Position numbers and translations under genes: made by a program. Shown in pieces: positions 11,415 through 22,896 of a DNA stretch of 64,000 nucleotides (positions are counted from its first letter, which is position 1; every line of letters begins with the position of its first letter). The notes beneath the pieces are model-generated. The model searched no databases. It was not told the origin of the DNA and saw only the letters and a program-made list of their open reading frames with translations. The stretch lies in the NCBI RefSeq assembly GCF_013368755.1, contig NC_049563.1:930001-994000 (forward strand). Direction: 5' to 3'. This stretch comes from Talaromyces rugulosus. Lineage: Eukaryota; Ascomycota; Eurotiomycetes; Eurotiales; Trichocomaceae.

Positions 11415-12066
11415 ATGATTGACGAAGTCCTTGACATGTGTCGGCTTTACCCACTCGCCCGACGCTGGCGGAATATCAAAATAGGCTTCGCCGAGTTCAA
11501 TCATCATATACCATGTCGTACACCATGTACATTTGACAAGAGCGTCACATGGGCTGAACACTACGTCAAAGAAGAACGCAAAGGCGTGGCGCTGCTACAG
11601 AGAATCCGGCGTCTTGAAAGCGATAGAGCAGAAATACTAGAATCTAAAGGGGGGGATCAATGAAAGCCTGGCTACAAAATTTCGTCTCTACATCATTAAC
11701 GAAAGACTGCTAAACACACGCCAGCTATATAGCACTCATCGAGACAGATTTCGCAAATTGTGGTCCACCAAACCAAAAAGTAGTTTCGCTGTAAACTTGG
11801 AAATGGCTCGGAAGCCCCAGTATACCATGCATGATAGGTCATGGCTCTGGAGGAAGCAGGTAGACATTTGCATTGTGACAGGTGGTTGCTGTGGGAGGGA
11901 TTGTGGGTGTTGCAAGAAACCCTTGATGCTTTCACGCAAGAAGAGGGCGCTTTACAGCCACAGTACGGCAGAGTGTGGATGCTGTGTTAAACATCACGAT
12001 TCCTACCCCCGGATCCATGCATCAAGGAAACTTGATTTAGAGCCTGATTGGCGAGCAATCGGGTAG
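11415..12066 (+). pseudogene. Cys-rich conserved fungal protein broken by a one-base frameshift
   Basis: The first segment, from the ATG at 11415, ends at a TGA (11661-11663) just after a run of seven G at 11649-11655. One frame over, translation stays open through the G run to 12066. That segment carries strongly protein-like sequence: SSFAVNLEMARKPQY, HDRSWLWRKQVDIC, then GGCCGRDCGCC and a second cluster ECGCC. Six G instead of seven would join both halves into one frame of about 216 codons. The paired CC-x3-CxCC clusters recall a family of small uncharacterised proteins in Aspergillus and Penicillium, an impression from memory. Either the gene is inactivated or the homopolymer is miscalled. 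Function unknown. Confidence 0.5.
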
Positions 12067-13066
12067 ATAATTTGCTAAAGCATACAAGCTTGACAGGACT
12101 ACGTTGCTTTGTATCTAACAGTCATTTTCTCGCTCAACATTTCCAAAGGATTCTTTCAATTGAAATGAATGCCCAATTGACGTTGGGAGACTGGTACACC
12201 GCAAGTTCAACTACCCAAAACTCTTGGTCTCATGGCATTCTTCAGCCAGCCTGGACAGCTAGGAGTGGAGTGTTGCTGTATTGAAGTTTATTTTTGACTA
12301 GCTACAGCCTACTGCAGTATATGACTAGCCCAGATCCTCCCGAACCCTTTTCGAGTGGAGATTTTTATAGTTTTCACCTTTGGGTACGGAGTAAACCGAA
12401 AAGTTACGTATTTTGTGAAGCTTAAAGGTTGAAGGGCTAAAGCAGATCGGAAAGGCGGCGCACAACCTAAAGCTGACATTAGCCCTAATGCAGTAGCAAC
12501 CAACGCGCTAGGCTTTGTGACTGCAACTCTGCTCGCGACTATCGAGCGACGGTTCGTCCAAAGACAGTTAGATACAAAAAATAGTAAATCGAAGCTCGCC
12601 GTGTCCGCTCTTTTCATTCGATACACGTTCCCCGTCCCCACCCGATCACAAGTAGTTTAGCAGGCACGGGGAGTTCTTTGTTGAACACCCACGCGATCGA
12701 CACGAGCAGGGCGGGGGACGCCATGGAGTTGTTCTCCTTAAATTCTCAATCATGATCTCCTCATGCCTGAATCGTACAGCACTCAAGCCTCATGACCACA
12801 TCCCAGGCTGTTCAATGATCTTACTGGCTTGACTCGAGGCTGACGGCAGAGCTATACACGCACTAGCATCTTGATCTTGACCTGTTTATGGGAAATATTC
12901 ATATGACATAGACTCGATCTAGCTCTCCCAGGTTGATTATTTCAGGATAGCTCAGAAGACATCTGGAAGCACGAGGTATTTATACGAGAGAAATCCCACG
13001 ACTCACTTGGAAGTTCTCGTCAAAGCTGTGTCTTCCAGGACTTTAGAACATTTTAAACAAGTCATC
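12067..13066. other. Intergenic region and sedolisin promoter
   Basis: The first half includes a 110-codon minus-strand open frame (12309-12641) with no recognised motif, possibly fossil transposon sequence. The second half is the 5' flank of the sedolisin gene. The sedolisin frame is open from 13007 without an ATG until 13067. No other gene is supported. Confidence 0.5.
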
Positions 13067-14811
13067 ATGGTCAAATCTCTGTTTGTGCCGCTGGCACTGT
13101 CATTATTCGCGGCTTTCAACCTCCCATATGCTGCTGCAGCCCCCGCCGCTGCTAGCTATGCACAGAAAGAAGGATTTGAGTCAATCCCAGCAGGTTGGGA
13201 GCAAGTATCTGCTGCCTCACCCTCGCAGGTGCTGAACCTTCATCTCTATATGACCCCGGCCGATGCCAGTGCACTTGAGGAGCTCATCCTCAACATTGCA
13301 ACCCCGGGCCATCTCCTCTACGGCCAATTCTTGTCACCTGAGAAGCTCAAGGAGCATGCAGCTCCTTCGTCAGCTGCATCCGACGCCGTCATCTCTTGGC
13401 TAACGGAACACAACTTGGCTTCAGACGCGATCCAGAACGATGGCAGCTCACTGACCGTCCAGCTGCCCGTTGCGCAGGCTGAGAAGATGCTGCAGACCCA
13501 GTTCCACAACTACAAGAGCACGGCGACGGGCGAAGTGCGTACGCTGACCTTGGCCTACTCGCTTCCCCAGTCGATTGTCGACTTTGTCGAAACCATCCAG
13601 CCAACAACCGACTTCACCGAGCTTCCTGTTGACACCAGGATCCAAACCATGACCCACGAGCTCAACGCCTCAGCCGTCAACTCGGTCGGAGATGCAAGTG
13701 GCTGTGGAGAATATATCACCCCGGCATGTCTCCAGTCGCTATATGGACTACCAACTGCCAACGCAAACACTCCGCAAGGTGGAATCGCGGTGCCTGGATT
13801 CTTAAACGAATATGCCAGCCATTCCGACCTCGACCAGTTCCTGCAGGAGCTCCGCCCCAACTTCAGCCCGCGCCCTTCATTCAACGTCGAATACCTCGCC
13901 GGCGGCAAAAACGACGAGAGTAACCCGGGCGTCGAAGCTAGTCTCGACGTTCAGTATACCGCGGGTCTGGCCAACGGCATTCAAACGAATTTTATTTCTG
14001 TTGGAGATGCCAGCGCCACTGGATTCAACCTCGTTCTCCACAAGCTCCTTAGACAGCAAACCCCACCGTCGGTTATGTCGTTGTCGTATGGATTCGACGA
14101 GGGCGCGCTATCCGCCAACCTCGCCAACAACATGTGCAATCTGTTCGGCCAGCTTGGTGCCCGCGGTGTCTCTATTCTTGTTGCTAGCGGAGACGGCGGA
14201 GTCGCTGGAAGCCGACCTAGAACTTGCTCATCTTTCGTACCCACGTTCCCAGCTTCGTGCCCTTACGTGACTAGCGTTGGCGCTACGTCGGGCACGAAGC
14301 CTGAGGTCGGCGCTGACCTGTCTGCTGGTGGATTCTCCAATGTGTTCCAGCGGCCGGCATACCAAGGTCTCGCGGTGACCGAATATATCAACCGCCTGGG
14401 CTCTCAGTACAATGCCAAATTCAATACCAGTGGCCGTGCTTACCCAGATGTTTCTGCCCAGGGAAAGAGCGTTTACATTGTGGTAAAGGGTAAGGGTTTG
14501 TTGGTTGACGGAACTAGGTATTTACTGTCCTTCATCTTTTTTTGTTTTAAAAAAAAAGTACTGACAATGATATTAGTGCTTCTGCTCCCATCTTCGCCTC
14601 GACTATCGCCCTGCTCAACGCCCAGCGTAGCCCGCTGCCACCTCTGGGCTTTTTGAACCCGCTGCTCTATCTGCAATCCTACGCGTTGAACGATGTGGCC
14701 AGTGGTAGCAACCCCGGATGCAACACCAATGGCTTCCCTGCTGGTGCCGGTTGGGACCCTGTTACTGGACTGGGAACACCGAACTATGGCCTGTTGCGGA
14801 CTCTGCTTTGA
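13067..14811 (+). CDS. Secreted sedolisin / tripeptidyl peptidase (S53 family)
   Basis: Two exons, 13067-14517 and 14577-14811, join inside the active-site motif (GAC GGA ACT AG | T GCT) and give about 561 aa. A hydrophobic signal peptide (MVKSLFVPLALSLFAAF) ends near an Ala-rich stretch at about residue 25. A prodomain follows to about 200, then the catalytic domain. The S53 triad is visible as Glu290 and Asp294 (GVEASLDVQY) and Ser484 (DGTSASAP), with Asp376 in the oxyanion motif SGDGG. The C-terminal calcium-site segment GWDPVTGLGTPNYG is present. Such enzymes act outside the cell at acidic pH and release tripeptides or cleave proteins. The frame is open upstream, but the ATG at 13067 is the one that starts a signal peptide. 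Confidence 0.93.
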
Positions 14812-14990
14812 GCGGAGATGACTGACGAGTAACATTTGAACTATTTGGACGAGTTATATATAGCATACATAGGAGTAATATTAATCCAATCTATACGTAT
14901 TGAACATCGAATACTGTACTGTAGATGTAATAAATTTGACATCTGGAAACCCTAATATACAATTTGCTCAAGTCATTTCACACATGTATT

Positions 14991-16187
14991 TCACCAACGT
15001 CTCCCTGCCTTTCTACTATTCTCACCAGAGCTGCTACCACTGCTATCACCTTGTGACAGCTGTCGTTCGGCATCCATCATCTGATCAAACTCTCTTTGCG
15101 CAGCGTCTCGTTCCTGTTGTCTGCTCTTCTCCTCGGTCGCATAATCGGTGGTTGGGTTTTGGGACTGCTGCTCTTGTTCTACTTGTTTAAAGGCGCGGCC
15201 CCTCCACATTGCCGGTGAATTGGCCGTCATCTGTGGCTGCTGCTGGGAGCGTTCTTGTCGGATGCGTTCCCAGGAATTCGTCGATTTATTTGTGTTTTGT
15301 TGTGTTTGCAATTCAAAAGCTATGGGGCTAGCATCGTCGGTGCTGCTACGGTCGTCCTGGAGAAAGGAATCGGTGAAATCAGCCTGTTTCTGCTCCCTTC
15401 CTCCCCAAACATTATCCGGAGCGCTTGTGCTGGTGCTGGTGCTGCTGGTACTCTCCCGGCCCCGGCCGTAGTCAGGTTGCGGATACTCCTCAGCGACTGC
15501 CGTAGCTGGCGGATTATGGCGAATAGCCTCTCTGCCTTCGTGTCTTTGTCGCGCTTGTTCACTGTTGCCCTCGAGACGCTGCAATCGCGCATTCGTATAC
15601 TTCTTAACCGCCTCACGGAACGAGCCCAACCGCTCATCCGAGCTCAAACCCAATGTGAACTGATAAGTCGCAAACCCCTGGAAATTACCCATAGACAACA
15701 ACACCCAAAACGACGTGCGAATCGCCGCCTGGAACACCAACGCTCGCTTATCCGCCGTGGCCACTGACGCCATCGCCTGTTGAATACCTTGAAAAACCGG
15801 CACGTTTCTCGGGATGCTAAGTTTCTTTCTCAAAAATAAATTCGTGTGTATAAAACCCGCGCTCAGGCCAATGGGCATACCCAGCCCCCTCATGTTCACT
15901 TCGCGGCTGGTGTGTTCGACAAATGCGTTGATTTCGTCTTGGCTCGGGTTTCGGCGTAGAATGCCTTTGGCCATTTCTAAATGCTTCGAGACGCGCTCGA
16001 GCACTCTGTGCTCCCAGAGCTGCGGGGTTAGGAATCGGGTGTACAGGTAAAAAGCCATCGGGGGGCGCAGGTATTCGCGGTCGAGCTTGCTCGGGAACAA
16101 GGCAGCTTGCGGGCTGCTGGGATCGGGGCTGTCCCATGTCTCTATGTTTGTTGGAGATTGAGACAGAGTCTCGTCGTCGAGCACCAT
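14991..16187 (-). CDS. Conserved fungal protein of unknown function, possible membrane segments
   Basis: A single exon encodes 398 aa. The first half is compact: an acidic start, then FYLYTRFLTPQLWEHRVLERV, GLGMPIGLSAGFIHTN and AIRTSFWVLLSMGNFQGF, the last two being moderately hydrophobic and possibly membrane-embedded. The second half is low-complexity and hydrophilic, rich in Gln, Ser and Arg. I do not recognise a named domain. Conservation in Eurotiomycetes is likely from its coherent codon structure but is not proven. The 3' end lies only 180 bp from the sedolisin stop, in convergent orientation. Low-complexity tails of this kind often serve as disordered linkers. Confidence 0.75.
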   Translation of the reverse strand: MVLDDETLSQSPTNIETWDSPDPSSPQAALFPSKLDREYLRPPMAFYLYTRFLTPQLWEHRVLERVSKHLEMAKGILRRNPSQDEINAFVEHTSREVNMRGLGMPIGLSAGFIHTNLFLRKKLSIPRNVPVFQGIQQAMASVATADKRALVFQAAIRTSFWVLLSMGNFQGFATYQFTLGLSSDERLGSFREAVKKYTNARLQRLEGNSEQARQRHEGREAIRHNPPATAVAEEYPQPDYGRGRESTSSTSTSTSAPDNVWGGREQKQADFTDSFLQDDRSSTDDASPIAFELQTQQNTNKSTNSWERIRQERSQQQPQMTANSPAMWRGRAFKQVEQEQQSQNPTTDYATEEKSRQQERDAAQREFDQMMDAERQLSQGDSSGSSSGENSRKAGRRW

Positions 16188-16885
16188 TTTGAGTTTTTTT
16201 TTTTTCTACCTGGGGTTTGTTTGGTCCAGAAAGAAAACTGCAATGCTGGAAAGAAGTGCGGAGGAGGTCGTTCTGCCACCGGAGCGCGGTTCCGCCAAGG
16301 CGTGACGTCGTCTCCCGCTTAGTCAGCAGTCCTATTTCAACGACATTGAACTTATTATGATATTTTAGTACTACAGATTGATGTATATCAAGTATAAATC
16401 CAAATCAAATATATTAAAACCGCATCTTGTATGTTCTGTTGTGGAGATATAGTCTCCAAATCGCAACTGTATAGCGCCATAATCGCCCTCGCGGGCTACA
16501 CTTTATGTAAGTTTTTCTCAAGCATTGTTGAGAATCGAGGTTTAAAAGCAGCAAATGTAAAATGGAATCTCAAAAAGAAGGGAAAAGTCGACAATCTTGT
16601 CTTGAAAATTCAAACACGCAAAAACGCAAAAACAAAAACTAAACAGCAGAGCCTGGTATATATAAGTAGGGATGGTGATAATGAGGCGCTTAAGAGAGAG
16701 TAGTGAAAGATAATCATACAAGATGGTCCATAAAAATGAAGAAGAAAATGACAAGGGGATTCGTAACGTCGTAGACTTATCAATGCAAAACAAATACCTC
16801 TAACGATAGAGAGGAAAAAATAACAAGCATGTGCAGTGTATAGCGGAAAATACCAAATAAAGTTTGCTTCACTTCGTTCCGCAAA
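16188..16885. other. Intergenic region upstream of the unknown-function gene
   Basis: This 698-bp spacer lies between two minus-strand genes, containing the promoter of the 398-aa gene and the 3' flank of the WD40 gene. A 90-codon Lys-rich open frame at 16431-16703 (+) shows no motif and is not called. Confidence 0.55.
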
Positions 16886-19800
16886 TTAAAACCCATTCTC
16901 CATTGGCATCCGGACGCTTTCGTACGGAGAGACCGTGGTGTTGTCGGAGGATTCTGTCGGTGGAGATTGTACACCGGGGCCACGGCTGTTGCTACGCATC
17001 CGGCCGGTGAAGTTTCTAAACTTTGTTGCGAAGCTTTCGTTGATACTGCCGCCTCGTCTGTGATCGGCCGACATCCTACGCGTGTGTCGAGAATCAGTAC
17101 CCGTAGTCATGGGTCGGGAAATTTCGTAACCAGCTCGGGAATTGTCCATCACGGTAGTGATAGAACCTGCCTCCTTCATCCTTGACCCAGCAACACCGGG
17201 AATAGGAGGTGGAGGTGGAGGCGTATTGAGATGTTGTAGTTCTGGAATAATTGGTGGAGGCACTTTTGCTTTGTCTCCTCCAATCTCGTTTTCAACGTTG
17301 ACAGATACCGAAGCTGGAGGGCCATAAGGAACAGACCCAAGTTCACGCGAACCGTTACGGTTATGTCCTCGTGGACCTCGAGACCTGCTGGTTGACCTGC
17401 TTCTTGGAAGGTTGGGAATATACCGGGGATGATGGGGAATATCAACGGGTGCCGGCTTTTGAAAATCAATGACAGGAACCGACATTGATCGGCTGATTTT
17501 TGCTGCCTCGGCCTGATAAACCGTACTTGGAAGCGTCAGAGGAATTCCAGGCACAGCAGGTGCCTCTGCATCGATGTATCCGTCGCTGTATTTAGGATGT
17601 CGCATTGCCTTTGGAGTCGCTGGTAAGCCAATGGAGCCGGACCGGCCTCGTGAGGATGAACTCGAGTCAGACCCATTCGGAAGCTCTGGTGATCGCTTGC
17701 TGGCATTGCTCTTGGATCGCATACGTTGACCATATGAGCCACCAGACGATGGAGGACTTTCTGGAGCCTTACCCCCCACGGATTGGGTAGTTGTAAGCAT
17801 TTTGAACTCACCAGGACGAGGAATATTGGGTGCAGACGGGCGCCGTGCAAGAGACAAACGGCGAGCCTCAAGCTCTGCGGCTGCTATTTCTTTCCTAATA
17901 CGATCTACTGAGCTGAGAGGAGCAGTGTCACTGGGCGGAATTGTCTTCTGGGACTCTTCAACAAGCTCTGGTGGTGGGTGCTGAGGAGTAACCTGTGGAG
18001 TAGGCTCAGGGGCAGGATGGGCACCACGGGCTTGACGGCTGCTTGATCTAGCTCTGGGGCGTCGTTTGTCTGGCGAACCGTCACGTCGAGCGCTGGTGGC
18101 TCTGTCAGCACGACGACTGGAACTTCGCGGTTGAGATCGTTGTAATCGTTCACGGTCGCTTGTGACAAAGCGGAGGCTGTCCCCAAATCCTCGAATCTCA
18201 TCGGATGGTGACATTGGCAGTGGTGAGGTTGGTGATTGTAGAGTTGACTTGTTTCTATCGCTACTGCGTCCTCGACTGTGGCGGCGACTAGAATTGCGAC
18301 TTCGTGCCTTGTGCTTCTTTTCCGTTCCTCTGGAAGTAGATCGTTGACCGCGTGAAGTACCTTTGTGGTGGCTTCTACTTCTCTGCTTGGGTTTTTCGGT
18401 ACCAAGACTCTCGACGCTTACGTTGTACTTGGAAAACTCCTCGGGAGACATTGGCACCGGCGAAGATGGAGATCGCTTTGCTGGCGTAATATATCTGGCG
18501 TTGGTTCGACCACGCGACTCCACTGACTCGTTCCTAGAGATGTTCTGGTGCTCACTACCACTGCTCTCCCCATGGCGGTTCGACTTTGTGTGGGGGCGAC
18601 GGAATTGTTTGGCGTAGTAATTCGCCTCATCAAGGCTGTTAATATATTGATCAATGCTACGGCCGCTGATGCTAGGGCTCTTATTAGCACGCAAGCTTTG
18701 GAAGACAGACGCAGGACTTTTGCCATCGTTATCGGTATTCTCCGAGTACGAAGGGTATCCACCGGTTTCTGGTTCGGATGTATCAACTGGCGGCCACTGA
18801 ATATGGAGACCCTCAGGCTTCCGGCTCTGAGAACTATTTCTGGCCAGGGATTGCTCCTTAAAATTGTCAAAGATTCCTGCGGCTGGAGATGGGAGGCCCT
18901 TAATACCCTGGAAGTTGTTCGGTGCTGTTTGCACAGCAGTTTGCGGACTTGGACCATGACTATCTCGTCTAGGCTCGTAACGCGCTGACGACAACAGAAG
19001 CACCGGAGCATCACCATCTTTTTCATTACTTTCTTCAGCGGTAGAATCGTTACTATTTCCCCTCTGCGAGCTAGACTCTACAGGAGGGGCAGTAAGCGAC
19101 CTTGGCGGGAAAGATGGTGGTTGAACGTCGACCGGCGTCTCACCGATAGAAGGCAACCGCTGCCGGTGCATCGAGCCTGGAGTTGCAGTCCTCGCGGACA
19201 TTGCTTGGTTAATATTTCGAATGTTGTTGAGGCGGTATGAGCCCAGTCCACCTGGGGAAAGCGCAGACTCTCCGACGGCAGATTCGGCAATTGGCGTTAT
19301 TCCAGGAGCATTCGTAGGAGTACGATCATCTGATTTGAGACCAGGGAACTTGAATTCGTTTGGCTGAGAACCAAATGAAGTTATCAGTTTGAGAGACGAA
19401 TTTTTGACCGTCATTCGATTAGCTTGATCAGACTTCAGCTGTTCCTCAAATTGGGACTGGGACTGTGGTTCAGGGACTGGCGAGGTAACACGGAGGTCGT
19501 GGTAAGGGGCGATTGGAGCAGTAGGGGACCTCCATGGCTCTGACGGCTCGGCACCTGTGCACATGAAGCATCGGATAGCTAACTGCTGTTGGGAATGTGA
19601 GACTACGTGCTCTCCCCATCGACGGACCAAATATGACAGTCGCTGCCAGTCACCAGGCAACAGCAGGGAAGTCATGAGAATAGCTTCCATAAAGTAGCTA
19701 CGAGATACGTAAACTTCAATCGCATCGTTTTTGTCTCCGAGGGCAAGTAGAATAGTTGCAGATGCATGGATATCGCCAACTTCGAGCAATCGCTGGACGA

Positions 19801-21788
19801 AAGTCTGGCCAACCTTGTTGGATTGTTCTTGGCCGCCCATTTGGCTGAGAGCGAGGAACATCCAAGCAGAAGAGCTCACAGGACCTGAGCTGAGCATATT
19901 CATTATTTGCATTGGGTCGTGGTCTCCCAGCCAACGTGAAAGGAAAATCGCATTTTGACTACTGGGGGCATGTCGATTTACTATATGATGAAATTGTCAG
20001 ATGTTGCCCTAGAATGGTAAAGGACAAAACTTACACTCATCGTGAATGAGATCCTCAATATCTCCTTCCCACCCAAAGACCACCCTGAGCATTTGGCGGC
20101 GGAGATCATCCGGAGTGAGCCGAGATTCATCTAGCGGAGGTGCCTGTTGGTTATAAGGAACATCATTGAGACGTGCTCTTGTGAAAGGGAAGAGGTCTTC
20201 CAGTGGTTTGTCTGCAGGGCTCTGGGTAACCTCATTCCGAAGTCGTGAGCCACCGCGAGAGCGAACTGACGAGACCACCGAGGCAGTAGAGCCGTACGCA
20301 ATTGAGGTTCCGGCTTGTGAAGGCTGGCGACCAAGTGGCGAAGTCATTGAAAAAGTAGTACCGCTATATGATGATTTGACCGGCGGCGAGAAGGGCCGGA
20401 CACGGCCCGATGAAGCCCGTGAACTGATGGAGTTGGTCCGGCTGCGGACTGACATTGGGCTGGTCATGTTTGCGCGTTGTTGAGTTGCCACTTCATGGAT
20501 GGATACTTCGGGGCCTCGGAACCCGTGAGCGCTTTGAATAGCATTGCTTTGATTAAAATATGCCGGCGATGTTGATCTTAACGGTGGTTCTTCGACGACA
20601 GCAGGCGCACGATCTGGGGGAAGATGGCGTACGTTCGCAACCATGGTGGGATTGTCTACATCATACTGCTGGACAGTATCGTTCGGGCCTAGGGAAAACA
20701 AGGTGGCCGTAGGACCATAGTTGGCCATTCCAAGCACGTCTTCGATGGTGGGGATCGTTTCGTATGTGACATTTTTCGTTCGAACATCCCAAACCCATGT
20801 TTCCCTATGTCAAGTTAGTTTTCCGGAATCAAAATTGCTACTGGAGATCAACGGACCTGTCAGAATACTGTATAATTTTCCCATTCTTAGACCATGCGAT
20901 CCACTTGGGTCCTGTTGAATAAGGTTCGCTCCGCTTGAGGGCGCGGATCACTCGAGGAGAGTCCTTCGAGGGGGGCTTGGCAACACTCCATACTCGAAGA
21001 TCACCATCGAGGGTTTGCGTTGCAAGCATATCGGACCTTTGTTTTGACGAAGAAGCATGCCAGGCAAGGCAAATGATCGGAGATGGGCCGCGAGAAGTGG
21101 TCAGGGTGTGAAGAATGGTGAAAATAGGGTGTAAGTGGGCTATCAAGATCGAGCCATTTTGATAACTAACCTCGTCAGCACTTGTCGTTCTTGGTGTATA
21201 AAAAAAAGGAAGCTTACCCAATAGAATAGGTTCGACAGTCTGAGCTTGGTGCTAGTGCTGTGATGGGGTCAAATATTGTACGGGCAGAAATGTGCTCCGA
21301 TGTTGAAGGCTCGAATAGGATCACTTCGCCCTTTCCGTTCCCTGGTGGCTATTAGAACAGTTCACACAAAAAGTTGTTTCGATGATCAGGTCTTTACCGA
21401 AGGCGACGTTGCCATTGCGCATCCAGGCTGCCACATGCAAAGGCTCGAAAGAGGCAAACCGCGAAATTTCATTGCCAGTGAAAAGATCCCAAACAATAGC
21501 TGTCTGTGCGTAGTCGTAGCTGACGACGAGTCGACCAGCTCCCCGCTCACTGATATTGTCGACGGAAATAAAGGCTATTCTGTCTTGGTGAAGGGAAAAG
21601 CGGCGCTCAACGGCCAGTGTGTCGTGGTGTAAACACAAGATTACGGAGCCCTGCGCAAAGAGGAATAAGGAGGCGGTTGATGCGCATGGTTGGAAATCCG
21701 AATCCCAAGGCGTTTGTTCTGGAGGCGGCGCCGAGGCAGCGGACTGTGAGCTCGAGGGCACAGATCGATGCCACGACAAATCGGCCAT
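16886..21788 (-). CDS. Large WD40-repeat protein with helical middle and disordered tail
   Basis: Five exons, 21788-21398, 21341-21218, 21165-20857, 20804-20035 and 19980-16886, stay in frame and give about 1562 aa. The N-terminal ~400 residues look like WD40 blades (SVILCLHHDTLAVERRF, DYAQTAIVWDLFTGNEISRF, TLDGDLRVWSV, ETWVWDVRTKNV). After a Ser-rich linker comes a helical segment with LLEVGDIHASATILLALGD and MEAILMTSLLLPGDWQRLSY, similar in character to TPR or Gemin5-like helical repeats. The remaining ~900 residues are disordered, with SR-type runs and a poly-Pro stretch. It may be a scaffold in RNA or vesicle biology. No named family is certain. An overlapping frame from 21801 is rejected because it does not continue the propeller. 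Confidence 0.85.
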
Positions 21789-22861
21789 GGTCGATAGTCA
21801 TGCGCGGTTGAAGCTATCCATTTATCAGCGTGAAACCAACTTCTGAAGTTGAGACATAACAGCAGGGTGCAAGTATCAATTCACAAAAGTGACCAGGAAA
21901 CCAAAGCAAGAAAAAAAAAGTAAAGTAACACAAAAAAACACAAGAGTAAACCGGCCGCGGGGGTCAGCGACCAGGGAGGGTGATACAGTCAGGGGTAGAA
22001 TGTGGTAGTTACACAGCCCAATTTCACACAGCAAAGCGACTTACCCTGGGAGTCGGGAATCAAGCCAAGCAGGAGACAGTTCGGTCTACCTGGTGGAATG
22101 CCGAGGGGTGGACGGAAGGAGAGCCGATACGCACGGCATACAGTAGACGGGTCCGAGAATGACTGGAGATGGTGTTTCCTTCTTTTCCTACCCTTTACTT
22201 TTCCTTGATCGTGATGCCCCTTCTGTCCCGGAATTCTGGGAAGAAATTGCTGCGGGTGGGCGGTGACAGAGTTGGAGAAAGATGGTGTGAAGCAAAAGCT
22301 GGCAAAGGGACAAATGCAAGCGCTTACATAGTGTGGTCTTGAGGGGCAGGGGTCAGGAGATGCAGGCACCGTGGAGAAGGTCAACGGGCAGTGAAAAATA
22401 ATGATTTAGCGTTGCAATGTCGAATTGACAATAAGGTGAAGCGAGGGCCGATCCGAGGAAGGAGGCGTGATTCGAGTGATCGAATTGACGGCCACAGAGA
22501 CGGTCCTGAGTCGGCAGCGGACGGGCTGGCGGCGTGGGGTTGACAGAGGTGACTGGCCTGCAGAGGCTGGAGTGGCTCTCTGCTTCATTTGCACAGCGCG
22601 CCAACGAGGGCCCTGTCTGGCAGATCCGCCCAGCCATGCGCATCATCGACGAGGCGAATCGACGGCGATAGGTGGAGAGCGCAGGGCCGAGCTTAACGGC
22701 TGGAGGTTGGAGGACGTGCTAGTGCAAAGGACGCCTGCATCGGATGGTAACCGAAGTGAAGTAGTGCTGCTGCAGGCGGGCTGGTTGGACTTGCGAGGTG
22801 CAGAAAGGGAATATTCACCATTGCATGATGTGTCTTCTTCTCCTCCGTTCTCTTCACATCT

Positions 22862-22864
<3 letters not shown>

Positions 22865-22894
<30 letters not shown>
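22865..22894. repeat. (GA)n microsatellite
   Basis: About fifteen GA units lie in the 5' region of the WD40 gene. They are read directly from the sequence. Confidence 0.95.

Positions 22895-22896
<2 letters not shown>

Noticed and set aside
12309..12641. 110-codon minus-strand frame
   Set aside because: No motif, no plausible start context; it may be fossil transposon sequence but nothing supports a gene.
21607..21801. Alternative WD40-gene start from 21801 in another frame
   Set aside because: The frame from 21788 continues through well-placed introns into WD40 blades, while the other ends after 64 codons.
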